DNA of 23,229 bases from Rugosibacter sp. (GTDB taxonomy: Bacteria > Pseudomonadota > Gammaproteobacteria > Burkholderiales > Rhodocyclaceae), in the NCBI GenBank assembly GCA_023257495.1, contig JALRCC010000188.1, positions 1 through 23,229 on the forward strand, read 5' to 3'. The notes below the pieces were generated by a model that saw nothing but the letters and a program-made list of their open reading frames with translations, searched no databases and had not been told where the DNA came from. A program made the translations under genes and the position numbers. Positions within the stretch are counted from its first letter, which is position 1; each line of letters opens with the position of its first letter. Of this stretch, positions 15,412 through 23,024 are shown piece by piece.

Positions 15412-16239
15412 TCAGGCCGCCTCAAGAAAAAAATCGGTGACCAGCTTGGTAAAGCGGCTGGAATGCTCGATTTGCGTCCAGTGGCCACATTGCCCAAACA
15501 CATGCAGCTGCGACTTGGAAATCAACTCAAACAACTTGTACGAAGCAGATAATGGAATCACCTGATCTTCACGGCCATGAATAATCAGCGTGTCTTTTTG
15601 TAGGGCGCGCAAATCTTCTTCGCGGCTAGCCAGCGCATCAATCCAGCGCTGACGAGGAGCTGGAAACATGCTGGAAAACGCCTCTTGATACCCGGGACGA
15701 ATACTGGCGTCATAGCGCAGTCGTGCCAGCTCGTCACTGACTAGGTTTCTGTCATAAGCAAAAATATCCATTATCTTGCGCATATTTTCAAAAGAGGGCT
15801 GATAACCCCACACATCATCCAGCCCTTGAGTGAGTTTGAACGGCGTACCCGCTGCGCCCATCAACACCAGGCGATTCACACGCTCCGGAGCACGGATCGC
15901 CAGCGCCAGTGCCAGGCCACCGCCAAAAGAATTGCCAACAATATGCGCACGCTCAATTTTCAAAGCATCCAGCAAACCCAAGGCATGGCTCACCCAGTTT
16001 TGCATGGAGTACTCGACCCCAGCCGGGCGTTCGGTATAACCAAAGCCCACCATATCCGGGGCGATGACGCGAAAGTTTTTAGACAGCACAGGCATGCTGA
16101 GGCGCCAATTGGCAAAAGCCGTGACACCGGGACCTGAGCCGTGAATCATCAGCACAGGATCTCCTTCGCCCTGATCGTGATAATTCGTTGCAATACCATT
16201 GGCAACAATAGATAAACCGATCTCTGGATTACTGCTCAT
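15412..16239 (-). CDS. Alpha/beta hydrolase, meta-cleavage C-C hydrolase-like (DmpD/XylF type)
   Basis: This 275-residue alpha/beta hydrolase has the oxyanion motif HGSGPG (32-37), the nucleophile elbow GNSFGG with its serine near residue 103, the acid in HGREDQVIPL and the catalytic His in GHWTQIEH. The HGSGPG and GNSFGGG forms and the length match 2-hydroxymuconic semialdehyde hydrolases and related enzymes that cleave ring-fission products of catechols. It is the first gene of the long minus-strand run, with GAGGAG as RBS, and is followed by 228 non-coding bases. No extradiol dioxygenase is present in the window, so the ring-fission substrate would have to come from genes elsewhere. An esterase role is an alternative. 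Confidence 0.87.
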   Translation of the reverse strand: MSSNPEIGLSIVANGIATNYHDQGEGDPVLMIHGSGPGVTAFANWRLSMPVLSKNFRVIAPDMVGFGYTERPAGVEYSMQNWVSHALGLLDALKIERAHIVGNSFGGGLALALAIRAPERVNRLVLMGAAGTPFKLTQGLDDVWGYQPSFENMRKIMDIFAYDRNLVSDELARLRYDASIRPGYQEAFSSMFPAPRQRWIDALASREEDLRALQKDTLIIHGREDQVIPLSASYKLFELISKSQLHVFGQCGHWTQIEHSSRFTKLVTDFFLEAA

Positions 16240-16263
16240 TACATCTCCTCAACTAAGTTAATG

Positions 16264-16277
16264 ACTAAATATTTAGT
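16264..16277. promoter_or_regulatory. Perfect 14-base palindrome, likely operator at the head of the catabolic run
   Basis: ACTAAATATTTAGT is a perfect palindrome 25 bases upstream of the hydrolase start, in the 286-base divergent gap 16240-16525. It overlaps the candidate -10 element of the minus-strand promoter, so a bound TetR- or MarR-type repressor would block transcription. The regulator gene is not in the window. Confidence 0.5.
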
Positions 16278-16302
16278 AAAAATTTTTCTCCCATTTTGTC
16301 AC
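16273..16302 (-). promoter_or_regulatory. Candidate promoter for the hydrolase-led catabolic run
   Basis: On the minus strand GTGACA (16297-16302) and TACTAA (16273-16278) are 18 bases apart, with a very A/T-rich spacer. The -35 is good (5/6) and the -10 is poor. The palindrome at 16264-16277 overlaps the -10. Confidence 0.35.
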
Positions 16303-16424
16303 AGAAAAGCATCAAATAAACCGCATGCTTCTCTTTTTTTGAAAAACGCATACAAATCAAACAACGGCAAAAAAACCACCCCATACCAAACAAACCCGCT
16401 AGGTAGCATAAACCCCATGCCCCT

Positions 16425-16430
16425 TATAAT
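16425..16430 (+). promoter_or_regulatory. -10 element candidate for the msbA operon
   Basis: A perfect TATAAT lies 95 bases before the msbA start within the divergent intergenic region. No good -35 hexamer is seen 16-18 bases upstream (sequence near 16401-16407), so the promoter may be weak or activator-dependent. Confidence 0.4.
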
Positions 16431-16525
16431 GCGCCAAGCATGTCGCCATCTCCTGCTTTACCATTCTTCAATCTGTTTTCTATTCAAGCCCTCATCTGAG
16501 TGCCACCTCCTCCTCGACGCACACC

Positions 16526-18319
16526 ATGACATCCAGCGCTGATACGAGTTATTCCGCCACACCGCTTACCAGCCGCGCGTTGTATATCCTCCTTCTGGGT
16601 TATGTGCGACCTTACTGGCGCATGTTCGCGCTGGCCATTATTTTCATGGCCATTGCTGCCGCCACTGAGCCGGTTTTTCCTGCGCTCATGAAGCCTTTGC
16701 TGGATAACGGCTTCGGCGGCAAAACAACCGGCATATACAACCCCTGGGTGTTGCCACTGATTATCGTGGGCGTATTTTTATTGCGTGGTGTCTTTGGTTT
16801 TTGCGCTGATTATGCCTTGGCCTGGGTTTCCAACAAGGTGGTGCTCGATCTGCGCAACAGCATGTTCAATCGTCTGGTGCAATTGCCCACCACATTTTTT
16901 GACAACCAGTCATCAGGGGCTGTGATGTCACGCATCGCCTACGATGTTACCGGCGTAACCGGTGCAGCCACTGGTGTGCTGACCATCCTGATCAAAGATA
17001 CCTTGGCCGTGGTCGGGCTATTGGGCTGGATGTTTTATCTCAACTGGATGTTGAGCTTGATTGCGTTAGTCATGATCCCCGCCATTGCGTTGGCGGTACT
17101 CAGTTTCAGTAAACGCCTGCGTGCGACCAGCCGCAGCGTACAGCGCGCCATGGGTGAGATCATGCATGTGCTCGAAGAAAGTATTGAAGCCCATAAAGTC
17201 GTCAAGATTTTTGGTGGCCAGCCCTATGAAAAACGACGGTTTGCTGACGCCAGTGGCAGGCAGCGTAGCCAGTCCATGCGTCAAACCATTGCTGCTGCCG
17301 CACTTGGCCCGATTGTGCAGCTATTTGCCGCGTTAGCGCTGGCAACAATCATTACAGTTGCCATACAGCAGTCCAACAGCAGTGATCAAACCACGGTAGG
17401 CAGCTTTGTCTCATTCATTACCGCCATGCTGATGCTGCTGGCACCACTCAAGCGACTGACAGATATTAACGCGCCCCTGCAACGCGGGCTGGCAGCAGCC
17501 GAAAGTGTTTTTGCCTTGATCGACGAAACACCCGAAGATGATTTTGGCACGACCACACTCGGACGCGCCAATGGCAATGTCATTTTTCGTAATGTTCATC
17601 TGCGCTACCCCGAGGCCTCGCGCGAAGCCTTGGCCGGGATCAATCTGACTCTACCTGCAGGGAAAACCGTCGCGCTGGTGGGTACCTCGGGCAGCGGTAA
17701 AACGTCGCTCGCCAATTTACTACCCCGGTTTTATCACCCGACTTCTGGCGAAATACTGATTGACGACCACTCGATCGAAACGCTCACCCTGGCCTCATTA
17801 CGCGCAAACATTGCCTTGGTCTCGCAGGATGTCGTGCTGTTCAATGACACCGTTGCCGCCAATATTGCCTATGGCCTGCAGGGTGTCACTCAAGAAGCTT
17901 TGGAGCAGGCAGCGCTTGCCGCGCATGCGCTGGAATTCATTGAAGCCATGCCGCAAGGCTTTGCCACGCTGATCGGGGAAAATGGCGTCAAGCTCTCGGG
18001 CGGGCAACGCCAGCGTCTGGCGATTGCGCGCGCGATTCTGAAAAACGCGCCCATCCTGATCCTCGATGAAGCCACATCAGCACTCGATACAGAGTCCGAA
18101 CGACACGTGCAGGCGGCGCTGGATGTGTTGATGAAAAATCGCACCACGCTGGTAGTCGCGCACCGGCTATCCACCATCGAACATGCCGATCGCATTGTTG
18201 TACTCGAAGCCGGACGCATTGTTGAGGAAGGATGCCACACGGAATTGCTGGCAAAAAATGCGGCATACGCCAGTTTTTACCGTATGCAGCGAACCACCGA
18301 AAATCAACAACGCTCGTGA
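16526..18319 (+). CDS. msbA: MsbA-type lipid A/LPS export ABC transporter (fused permease-ATPase)
   Basis: The 597-residue half-transporter has six predicted membrane segments in residues about 30-330 and a C-terminal ATPase with Walker A GTSGSGKTS (about 386-394), Q-loop (VSQDVVLF), signature LSGGQRQR (about 490) and Walker B ILILDEATSALD (about 511), then the H-loop AHRLST. Length and domain order match MsbA, which flips lipid A-core across the inner membrane as a homodimer. There is no clear Shine-Dalgarno sequence before the ATG at 16526, and the next in-frame Met would cut into TM1. The stop overlaps the glycosyltransferase start, tying it to envelope polysaccharide synthesis. Confidence 0.93.
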   Translation: MTSSADTSYSATPLTSRALYILLLGYVRPYWRMFALAIIFMAIAAATEPVFPALMKPLLDNGFGGKTTGIYNPWVLPLIIVGVFLLRGVFGFCADYALAWVSNKVVLDLRNSMFNRLVQLPTTFFDNQSSGAVMSRIAYDVTGVTGAATGVLTILIKDTLAVVGLLGWMFYLNWMLSLIALVMIPAIALAVLSFSKRLRATSRSVQRAMGEIMHVLEESIEAHKVVKIFGGQPYEKRRFADASGRQRSQSMRQTIAAAALGPIVQLFAALALATIITVAIQQSNSSDQTTVGSFVSFITAMLMLLAPLKRLTDINAPLQRGLAAAESVFALIDETPEDDFGTTTLGRANGNVIFRNVHLRYPEASREALAGINLTLPAGKTVALVGTSGSGKTSLANLLPRFYHPTSGEILIDDHSIETLTLASLRANIALVSQDVVLFNDTVAANIAYGLQGVTQEALEQAALAAHALEFIEAMPQGFATLIGENGVKLSGGQRQRLAIARAILKNAPILILDEATSALDTESERHVQAALDVLMKNRTTLVVAHRLSTIEHADRIVVLEAGRIVEEGCHTELLAKNAAYASFYRMQRTTENQQRS

Positions 18320-19416
18320 CCATCAACATACTGCACACAGAATCATCGCTCGGCTGGGGCGGACAAGAAAACCGCACGCTCAATGAGCTGACCGGCCTGC
18401 GCGCCTTGGGATATCAGCCGTTACTGGCTTGCCAGCCCAACGCTCGCTTAGGCATGAGGGCGCGCGAAGCGGGTTTTGAAGTGATTGATATTGCCATGCG
18501 TGGCGCGCTCGACCTGTCCGCACTATGGAAGCTGCGCCGCCTGATGGCCTCGCACCACATCGACATCGTAAACACTCACAGTGGACGCGACACCCAGCTC
18601 GCGGGCATGGCCGCACACACACTGGGCAAGCAGCGGCCACGCATCGTGCGTACGCGGCATCTGGCTCTACCGATTTCGTCTCTGTTCAGCTATGTCACAC
18701 TGCCGGACCATGTCGTCACCGTCAGCCGCTTTGTCGCAAGTTACCTCGCCTCAGCCAAGGTGCCGATAGAACGCATGACGGCTGTACCCACAGGCATCGA
18801 CTTGGACCGTTATCAAACCACGACTCCTGGCAGCTTGCGGGCAGAACTGGGCTTGAATAATGACGCACCGCTCATTGGCACCGTCGCGATTCTGCGCCGC
18901 AAAAAAGGGCATGCCGAGTTGATTGAGGCCATCCCCGCTGTGCTGGAACAATTTCCTGACGCACATTTTGTTTTTGCTGGTGACGGCCCGCAGACGGATA
19001 ACCTGAATCATCGCATCCATGAACTCGGTTTAACCCGCAACGTGCATCTGCTGGGCTTGCGTCGTGATGTCGTCAATGTACTCGCCTCACTCGATCTTTT
19101 TGTTCTGCCCACGCATCAAGAAGCGCTGGGCACCGCATTTATTGAAGCTGCTGCCATGGGCGTGCCTGCCATCGCCAGCCGCGTGGACGGTGTGCCCGAG
19201 ATCATTTGCGACGGCAAAACCGGTTTACTCGTTCCGGTGGGCGATAGCGCGGCCATTGCCGCCAGCATCATTCACCTGCTGGCAAACACCCCTTTGCGAC
19301 AAGCAATGAGCGTAGCCGCACGGCCGTGGGTAGAAGCGCATTACTCCCGTGAAGTGATGGTTAATGGCATGCTGACCGCCTATCAAAAACTGCTGGCTGA
19401 AAAAACTGGCTCGTGA
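18316..19416 (+). CDS. GT4-family glycosyltransferase
   Basis: Begins with GTG at 18316, overlapping the msbA stop (GTGA); the upstream ATG at 18232 lies inside msbA and would add 28 residues before the conserved INILHTESSLGWGGQE start. The 366-residue product has the GT-B fold of family 4: an N-terminal acceptor domain with GGQENRTL and a C-terminal nucleotide-sugar domain with VAILRRKKGH, FAGDGP and the EX7E motif EALGTAFIE. It probably adds a sugar to the LPS core or another envelope glycan, given its coupling to msbA and the deacetylase gene. Sugar donor and acceptor cannot be told. No signal peptide or membrane segment is seen, so it should act at the cytoplasmic face. Confidence 0.9.
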   Translation: MTINILHTESSLGWGGQENRTLNELTGLRALGYQPLLACQPNARLGMRAREAGFEVIDIAMRGALDLSALWKLRRLMASHHIDIVNTHSGRDTQLAGMAAHTLGKQRPRIVRTRHLALPISSLFSYVTLPDHVVTVSRFVASYLASAKVPIERMTAVPTGIDLDRYQTTTPGSLRAELGLNNDAPLIGTVAILRRKKGHAELIEAIPAVLEQFPDAHFVFAGDGPQTDNLNHRIHELGLTRNVHLLGLRRDVVNVLASLDLFVLPTHQEALGTAFIEAAAMGVPAIASRVDGVPEIICDGKTGLLVPVGDSAAIAASIIHLLANTPLRQAMSVAARPWVEAHYSREVMVNGMLTAYQKLLAEKTGS

Positions 19417-20264
19417 AAACTGCGCAGAGCATCCCGATCCTGATGTACCACCACGTGAGCCCAAATCCGGGCCTGGTGACGGTCTCGCCTGCGACGTTTC
19501 ACGCACAGATGGCCTGGCTTGCCAGACATCACTACCACAGCATAGGCACTGATGATCTGGCAGCCTTTCTGAATGGCCAGCCGCTGCCTGAAAAATCCGT
19601 CATGATCACCTTTGATGATGGCTATCTCGACAACTATCTTTACGCACACCCGGTGTTGCAGGCGTTCGGATTCAAAGCGGTGCTATTCATCATTACCGGC
19701 TGGCTGGGCGAAGGCGAGCCACGTCACCTGCCGCACCCTTATTCAAAAAAAGTCGGCGCTGGTGAGACGGCAAACCATACGCCGCTCACCCCCTCCCATC
19801 GTACCTGCATGGAAAAAATTGCTGCCGGACAAGCGGATGAGGTCATGCTGCGCTGGAGCGAAGTTGCTGAAATGAAGGCAGCAGGCAGCTTTGAATTTCA
19901 CACCCATACCCACACTCACCAGCGCTGGGATCGCTTGATCAGCGACCCGCAAGAACGCCAAAAAAAATTAGCCGCAGATTTAGCCGCCTCACGCGCGGCG
20001 CTAGAAGCCCATCTGGGCAACACATCGTCGCATCTGTGCTGGCCACAAGGCTACTTTGATGCCGATTACCAGACCGTGGCACACAGCGCAGGATTCACCC
20101 ATCTTTACACCGTGAACAAAGAAACCTGCACGACAAAAACATCCCTTGCCGCCATTCCCCGCGTGGTAGTGAAAGATCGTGCAGATGGGTGGTTTGGACG
20201 GCGTCTGTGGCTTTATCGCCATCCCCTGCTCACGCGGGCTTACCTCGCTTTACGCGGCAGTTGA
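19413..20264 (+). CDS. NodB-type polysaccharide deacetylase family protein
   Basis: Starts with GTG at 19413, overlapping the glycosyltransferase stop by GTGA, the second such junction in this operon. The 283-residue protein carries ILMYHHVSP near the N-terminus, the metal/base motif TFDDGY (about 68-73) and the metal-binding histidines in FHTHTHTH (about 164). These are the family's active-site motifs 1 and 2, so it should be a metal-dependent deacetylase of N-acetylated or acylated sugars. There is no signal peptide, so it likely acts in the cytoplasm on an LPS or glycan precursor made with the upstream transferase. The substrate is unknown. Confidence 0.88.
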   Translation: MKTAQSIPILMYHHVSPNPGLVTVSPATFHAQMAWLARHHYHSIGTDDLAAFLNGQPLPEKSVMITFDDGYLDNYLYAHPVLQAFGFKAVLFIITGWLGEGEPRHLPHPYSKKVGAGETANHTPLTPSHRTCMEKIAAGQADEVMLRWSEVAEMKAAGSFEFHTHTHTHQRWDRLISDPQERQKKLAADLAASRAALEAHLGNTSSHLCWPQGYFDADYQTVAHSAGFTHLYTVNKETCTTKTSLAAIPRVVVKDRADGWFGRRLWLYRHPLLTRAYLALRGS

Positions 20265-20268
20265 TGGC

Positions 20269-20290
20269 CTGATGTCCATCACAACATCAG
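20269..20290. terminator. Small stem-loop between convergent genes
   Basis: CTGATGT (20269-20275) and ACATCAG (20284-20290) pair perfectly over 7 bases around an 8-base loop. It lies in the 50-base gap between the deacetylase stop and the convergent SDR stop, where a bidirectional terminator is expected. There is no T-run on either side, so the call is tentative. Confidence 0.35.
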
Positions 20291-20314
20291 ACAGGTCAAA
20301 CGTCTTTAACGCCT

Positions 20315-21031
20315 TTACGCGGTGTGCGTCAGCCCGCCTTCAACGAGAATATCCTGCCCGGTGATATAACCGCTACCAGACGAGAGCAGGAAAGCCACGG
20401 TTTCTGCAATTTCTTCGACACGCCCGGCACGCGCCATGGGAATCATGGCGCAAGTGGCTTCATCCACGGGGAAGGTATCAATAAACCCGGGCAGCACATT
20501 GTTCATGCGAATGCCCGCTGCCGCGTAGCGTGTTGCATACAGCTTGGTAAAACTCGACAAGGCAGCCCGAATGGCGGAAGAAATCGGATAACCCGGTGTA
20601 GGCTCTTTGGCACCGTAGGTAGAAATATTGACCATCGCCCCACCACGCTGGCTCTCGAAAACCGGCGTCACCAGCCGTGACATACGCACCACATTCAGCA
20701 GCAATAGATCCAGCGCAGCATGCCAATCATCATCGCTCAAACCCAGTAATTCACCACTCGCTGCATGGCCCGTGTTATTCACGACGGCATCAATGCGGCC
20801 ATAGGTGGCCAGTGCCAGATCAACCACCCGCTTGAGATCATCCGTTTCAGTTACCGAACCCTGCAAACCAACACCGCCTAATGCCTTGGCCAGTTGAATG
20901 ACACGCTCCGAGCGTGCCATCAAAACCACGTTATAACCCCGCGCCGCCAGAGTGCGGGCACAGGCTGCACCCATACCCTGTGAAGCTGCCGTGATGATGG
21001 CAACCTTATTGCCGTTGGTCAGATCGTTCAT
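20315..21031 (-). CDS. Atypical short-chain dehydrogenase/reductase lacking the Tyr-x-x-x-Lys motif
   Basis: I start this 238-residue SDR at ATG 21031, which has AGGAG 7 bases upstream; a TTG at 21067 is the only longer option. The Rossmann motif is ITAASQGMG (Ala in place of the first Gly), with VNNTG and NIST (Ser137) in the usual places. At the catalytic site it reads YPISSAIRAAL: aligned on AAL, Tyr becomes Ser151 and Lys becomes Arg155. A tyrosine, Tyr148, lies three residues earlier. Similar substitutions occur in BKR-like atypical SDRs, whose reactions are poorly known. It is the last gene of a thiolase-MaoC-aldehyde dehydrogenase-SDR run. Confidence 0.85.
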   Translation of the reverse strand: MNDLTNGNKVAIITAASQGMGAACARTLAARGYNVVLMARSERVIQLAKALGGVGLQGSVTETDDLKRVVDLALATYGRIDAVVNNTGHAASGELLGLSDDDWHAALDLLLLNVVRMSRLVTPVFESQRGGAMVNISTYGAKEPTPGYPISSAIRAALSSFTKLYATRYAAAGIRMNNVLPGFIDTFPVDEATCAMIPMARAGRVEEIAETVAFLLSSGSGYITGQDILVEGGLTHTA

Positions 21032-21089
21032 GCAAAACTCCTGGTGAATTCTGGCAACATCGGTCAACCTCAGACAACATCAAAAAACC

Positions 21090-22514
21090 TCAGGCAGGCA
21101 ACTGCAGCGACTTGTACTGGAGAAACTCTTCCAGCCCATAGCGGCCCATTTCACGGCCCAGGCCTGATTGTTTATACCCTCCGAACGGCGCTTCGATATT
21201 GAAAGCACCTCCATTGATTTCCACCTGACCGGTTTGCAAACGACGTGCAACTTTTTGCGCACGCGCTGCATCCGATGACCACACAGCCCCTGACAACCCA
21301 TATGCGGTATTGTTAGCAATCGCAATCGCTTCTTCTTCATCACGGCAGGTAATGATGCACAGCACCGGGCCGAAAATTTCTTCCTGGGCAATCACACTAT
21401 CGGGCGCAACGCGACCAAAAATAGTGGGCTGAACATAACAGCCGCGCTCAAGCCCCGCAGGACGATCCGGGCCACCGCACAACAGCTCGGCACCTTCCTC
21501 CATGCCTTTTTTAATCATGCCCACGACGCGATCCCGCTGTGTTGTGGACACCAACGGCCCGAGTTTGGCAGCATCCCCCATAGGGTCGCCCACCGTGAAA
21601 CGAGCCGCCACCTCGGTAGCGATCTTCGCCGCTTCGGCATATCGCGTCTCGGGCACAATCAGGCGTGTGAGTGCCAGGCACGTTTGGCCAGAATTCAGAA
21701 AACAGGAGTTCACCGTTGCGCGCACGGCCGACTCAAGATCCGCATCATCCAGTACCACGGCAGCCGATTTGCCGCCCAATTCCAAGGTCACGCGCTTCAT
21801 GCGCTGCGCTGCTAGCGCACCAATGCGTGCCCCGGCGCGGGTAGACCCCGTCATGGAAATTAAATTGACATCCGGATGCGTCACCAAAGCTTCGCCCGCA
21901 GTCGGCCCATAACCAGTAATCAAATTAAAAACACCTGGCGGCAAGCCTGCCTCTTGAATAATTTCAGCAAGAACAAACGCCGCCAGCGGTGCGACTTCCG
22001 ATGGTTTCCAAACCACAGTGCACCCTGTGGCAAGGGCAGGACCAAGTTTCGTGGCAATCTGGAACAACGGATAATTCCACGGCGTAATGCATGCCGCCAC
22101 ACCGACCGCCTCTCGCAGCACTAAAGAGTTGCCCACGCGCTCTTCAAAAGCAAATTCCCGTGTGTGGCGAGCGCACACTTCAAGAATCTGGATCGGCAAA
22201 CCCACCTGCATGCGACGACCCATTTTTCGCGGCATGCCGATATCTGCAGCGATGAGATCTGTCAGCGCTTCAGCACGCGCTTTCAAGCCTGTGCAAATGC
22301 GTTCGATAAAATCAGCACGCACAGCTGGCGATAGCGCGCTCCACGCGACTTGTGCATCGCGCGCTGCCAAGACAGCACGATTGACATCTGTCGCATCCGC
22401 GTCCGGTATCACGCCTAATAACTCATCCGTTGCCGGGTTAAAGACATCGATGGTGGCTGTGGCATGCGGGGTCACCCACTCGCCATTGATAAAGACTTTA
22501 TTTTTGATGTGCAT
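21090..22514 (-). CDS. NAD(P)-dependent aldehyde dehydrogenase
   Basis: This 474-residue aldehyde dehydrogenase has ITPWNYP (143-149), the cofactor lysine in VVWKPSE (Lys170), TGSTRAG, the general base Glu245 in LELGGKS and the nucleophile Cys279 in NSGQTC. All key residues are intact, unlike the VVLLASE variant in the aldehyde dehydrogenase at 11067-12515, so the two are not recent duplicates. It lies 26 bases after the MaoC-like gene, with a weak RBS (GGAAAAATAAG). In context it could oxidise a semialdehyde or an aldehyde formed late in the pathway, but no specific substrate can be assigned. Confidence 0.9.
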   Translation of the reverse strand: MHIKNKVFINGEWVTPHATATIDVFNPATDELLGVIPDADATDVNRAVLAARDAQVAWSALSPAVRADFIERICTGLKARAEALTDLIAADIGMPRKMGRRMQVGLPIQILEVCARHTREFAFEERVGNSLVLREAVGVAACITPWNYPLFQIATKLGPALATGCTVVWKPSEVAPLAAFVLAEIIQEAGLPPGVFNLITGYGPTAGEALVTHPDVNLISMTGSTRAGARIGALAAQRMKRVTLELGGKSAAVVLDDADLESAVRATVNSCFLNSGQTCLALTRLIVPETRYAEAAKIATEVAARFTVGDPMGDAAKLGPLVSTTQRDRVVGMIKKGMEEGAELLCGGPDRPAGLERGCYVQPTIFGRVAPDSVIAQEEIFGPVLCIITCRDEEEAIAIANNTAYGLSGAVWSSDAARAQKVARRLQTGQVEINGGAFNIEAPFGGYKQSGLGREMGRYGLEEFLQYKSLQLPA

Positions 22515-22540
22515 CGCTTATTTTTCCGGACAAATAAAAA

Positions 22541-23014
22541 TCAGGATTTTGCCTTGATCAATCGTGTGGGGTTATAGGTCAGCACCACATCACCCTTCTG
22601 ATTCACCACTTGATTCATGGTCTGCACCACGCCTCGCCCCGGTTTCGAGCTGGGGCGCACCATGATCACTTCGCACTCGACATGGATCGTATCGCCCACA
22701 CAAGTAGCTGCCGGAATCTTGATCTCGGCACCCAAAAAAGCCATGCCGGTATCCTGCATGGAAGGCATCAACAAGCCTTCAGCAAACGAATAAACCAGGG
22801 CACCGGGCACGACGCGACCTTTGAGCAGCATGCCTTCGCGATCTTCAGTGTTGGTAAAGAGCTCTTCGGTAAACCAGGCCAAGTTAACAAAATTCACCAA
22901 GTCGGCCTCTGTCACCGTACGGCCACGCGTTCTGAAACGGTAGCCCAAGCTGAACTCTTCAAAATGCATGCCGCCGCCAATCAGAACATGCGTTGCTGTC
23001 ATATTTTTTGTCAT
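22541..23014 (-). CDS. MaoC-like hotdog-fold protein without the canonical catalytic Asp/His
   Basis: The 157-residue protein has the single-hotdog MaoC pattern: RTVTEADLVNFVNLA (32-46), GRVVPGALVYSFAEGLL (66-82) and AEIKIPAATCVGDTI (96-110). In (R)-hydratases the loop after the first helix reads G-D-F-N-P-x-H. Here the aligned positions give Phe48 for Asp and Phe53 for His, so ordinary enoyl-CoA hydration is unlikely. ATG at 23014 is chosen because it lies 10 bases after the thiolase stop; a TTG at 23038 would overlap the thiolase gene. It may bind an acyl-CoA, act as a thioesterase, or work with the neighbouring thiolase. Confidence 0.85.
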   Translation of the reverse strand: MTKNMTATHVLIGGGMHFEEFSLGYRFRTRGRTVTEADLVNFVNLAWFTEELFTNTEDREGMLLKGRVVPGALVYSFAEGLLMPSMQDTGMAFLGAEIKIPAATCVGDTIHVECEVIMVRPSSKPGRGVVQTMNQVVNQKGDVVLTYNPTRLIKAKS

Positions 23015-23024
23015 GAGAATATCT

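Noticed and set aside
18232..18315. Longer start for the glycosyltransferase at ATG 18232
   Set aside because: It would lie inside msbA and add 28 residues unlike any GT4 N-terminus; the GTG overlapping the msbA stop fits the family start and matches the next junction.
11067..21090. The two aldehyde dehydrogenases as recent duplicates
   Set aside because: They differ in cofactor and catalytic-loop motifs (VVLLASE/GQACMASS versus VVWKPSE/GQTCLALT) and in C-terminal type, so they are distant paralogues.
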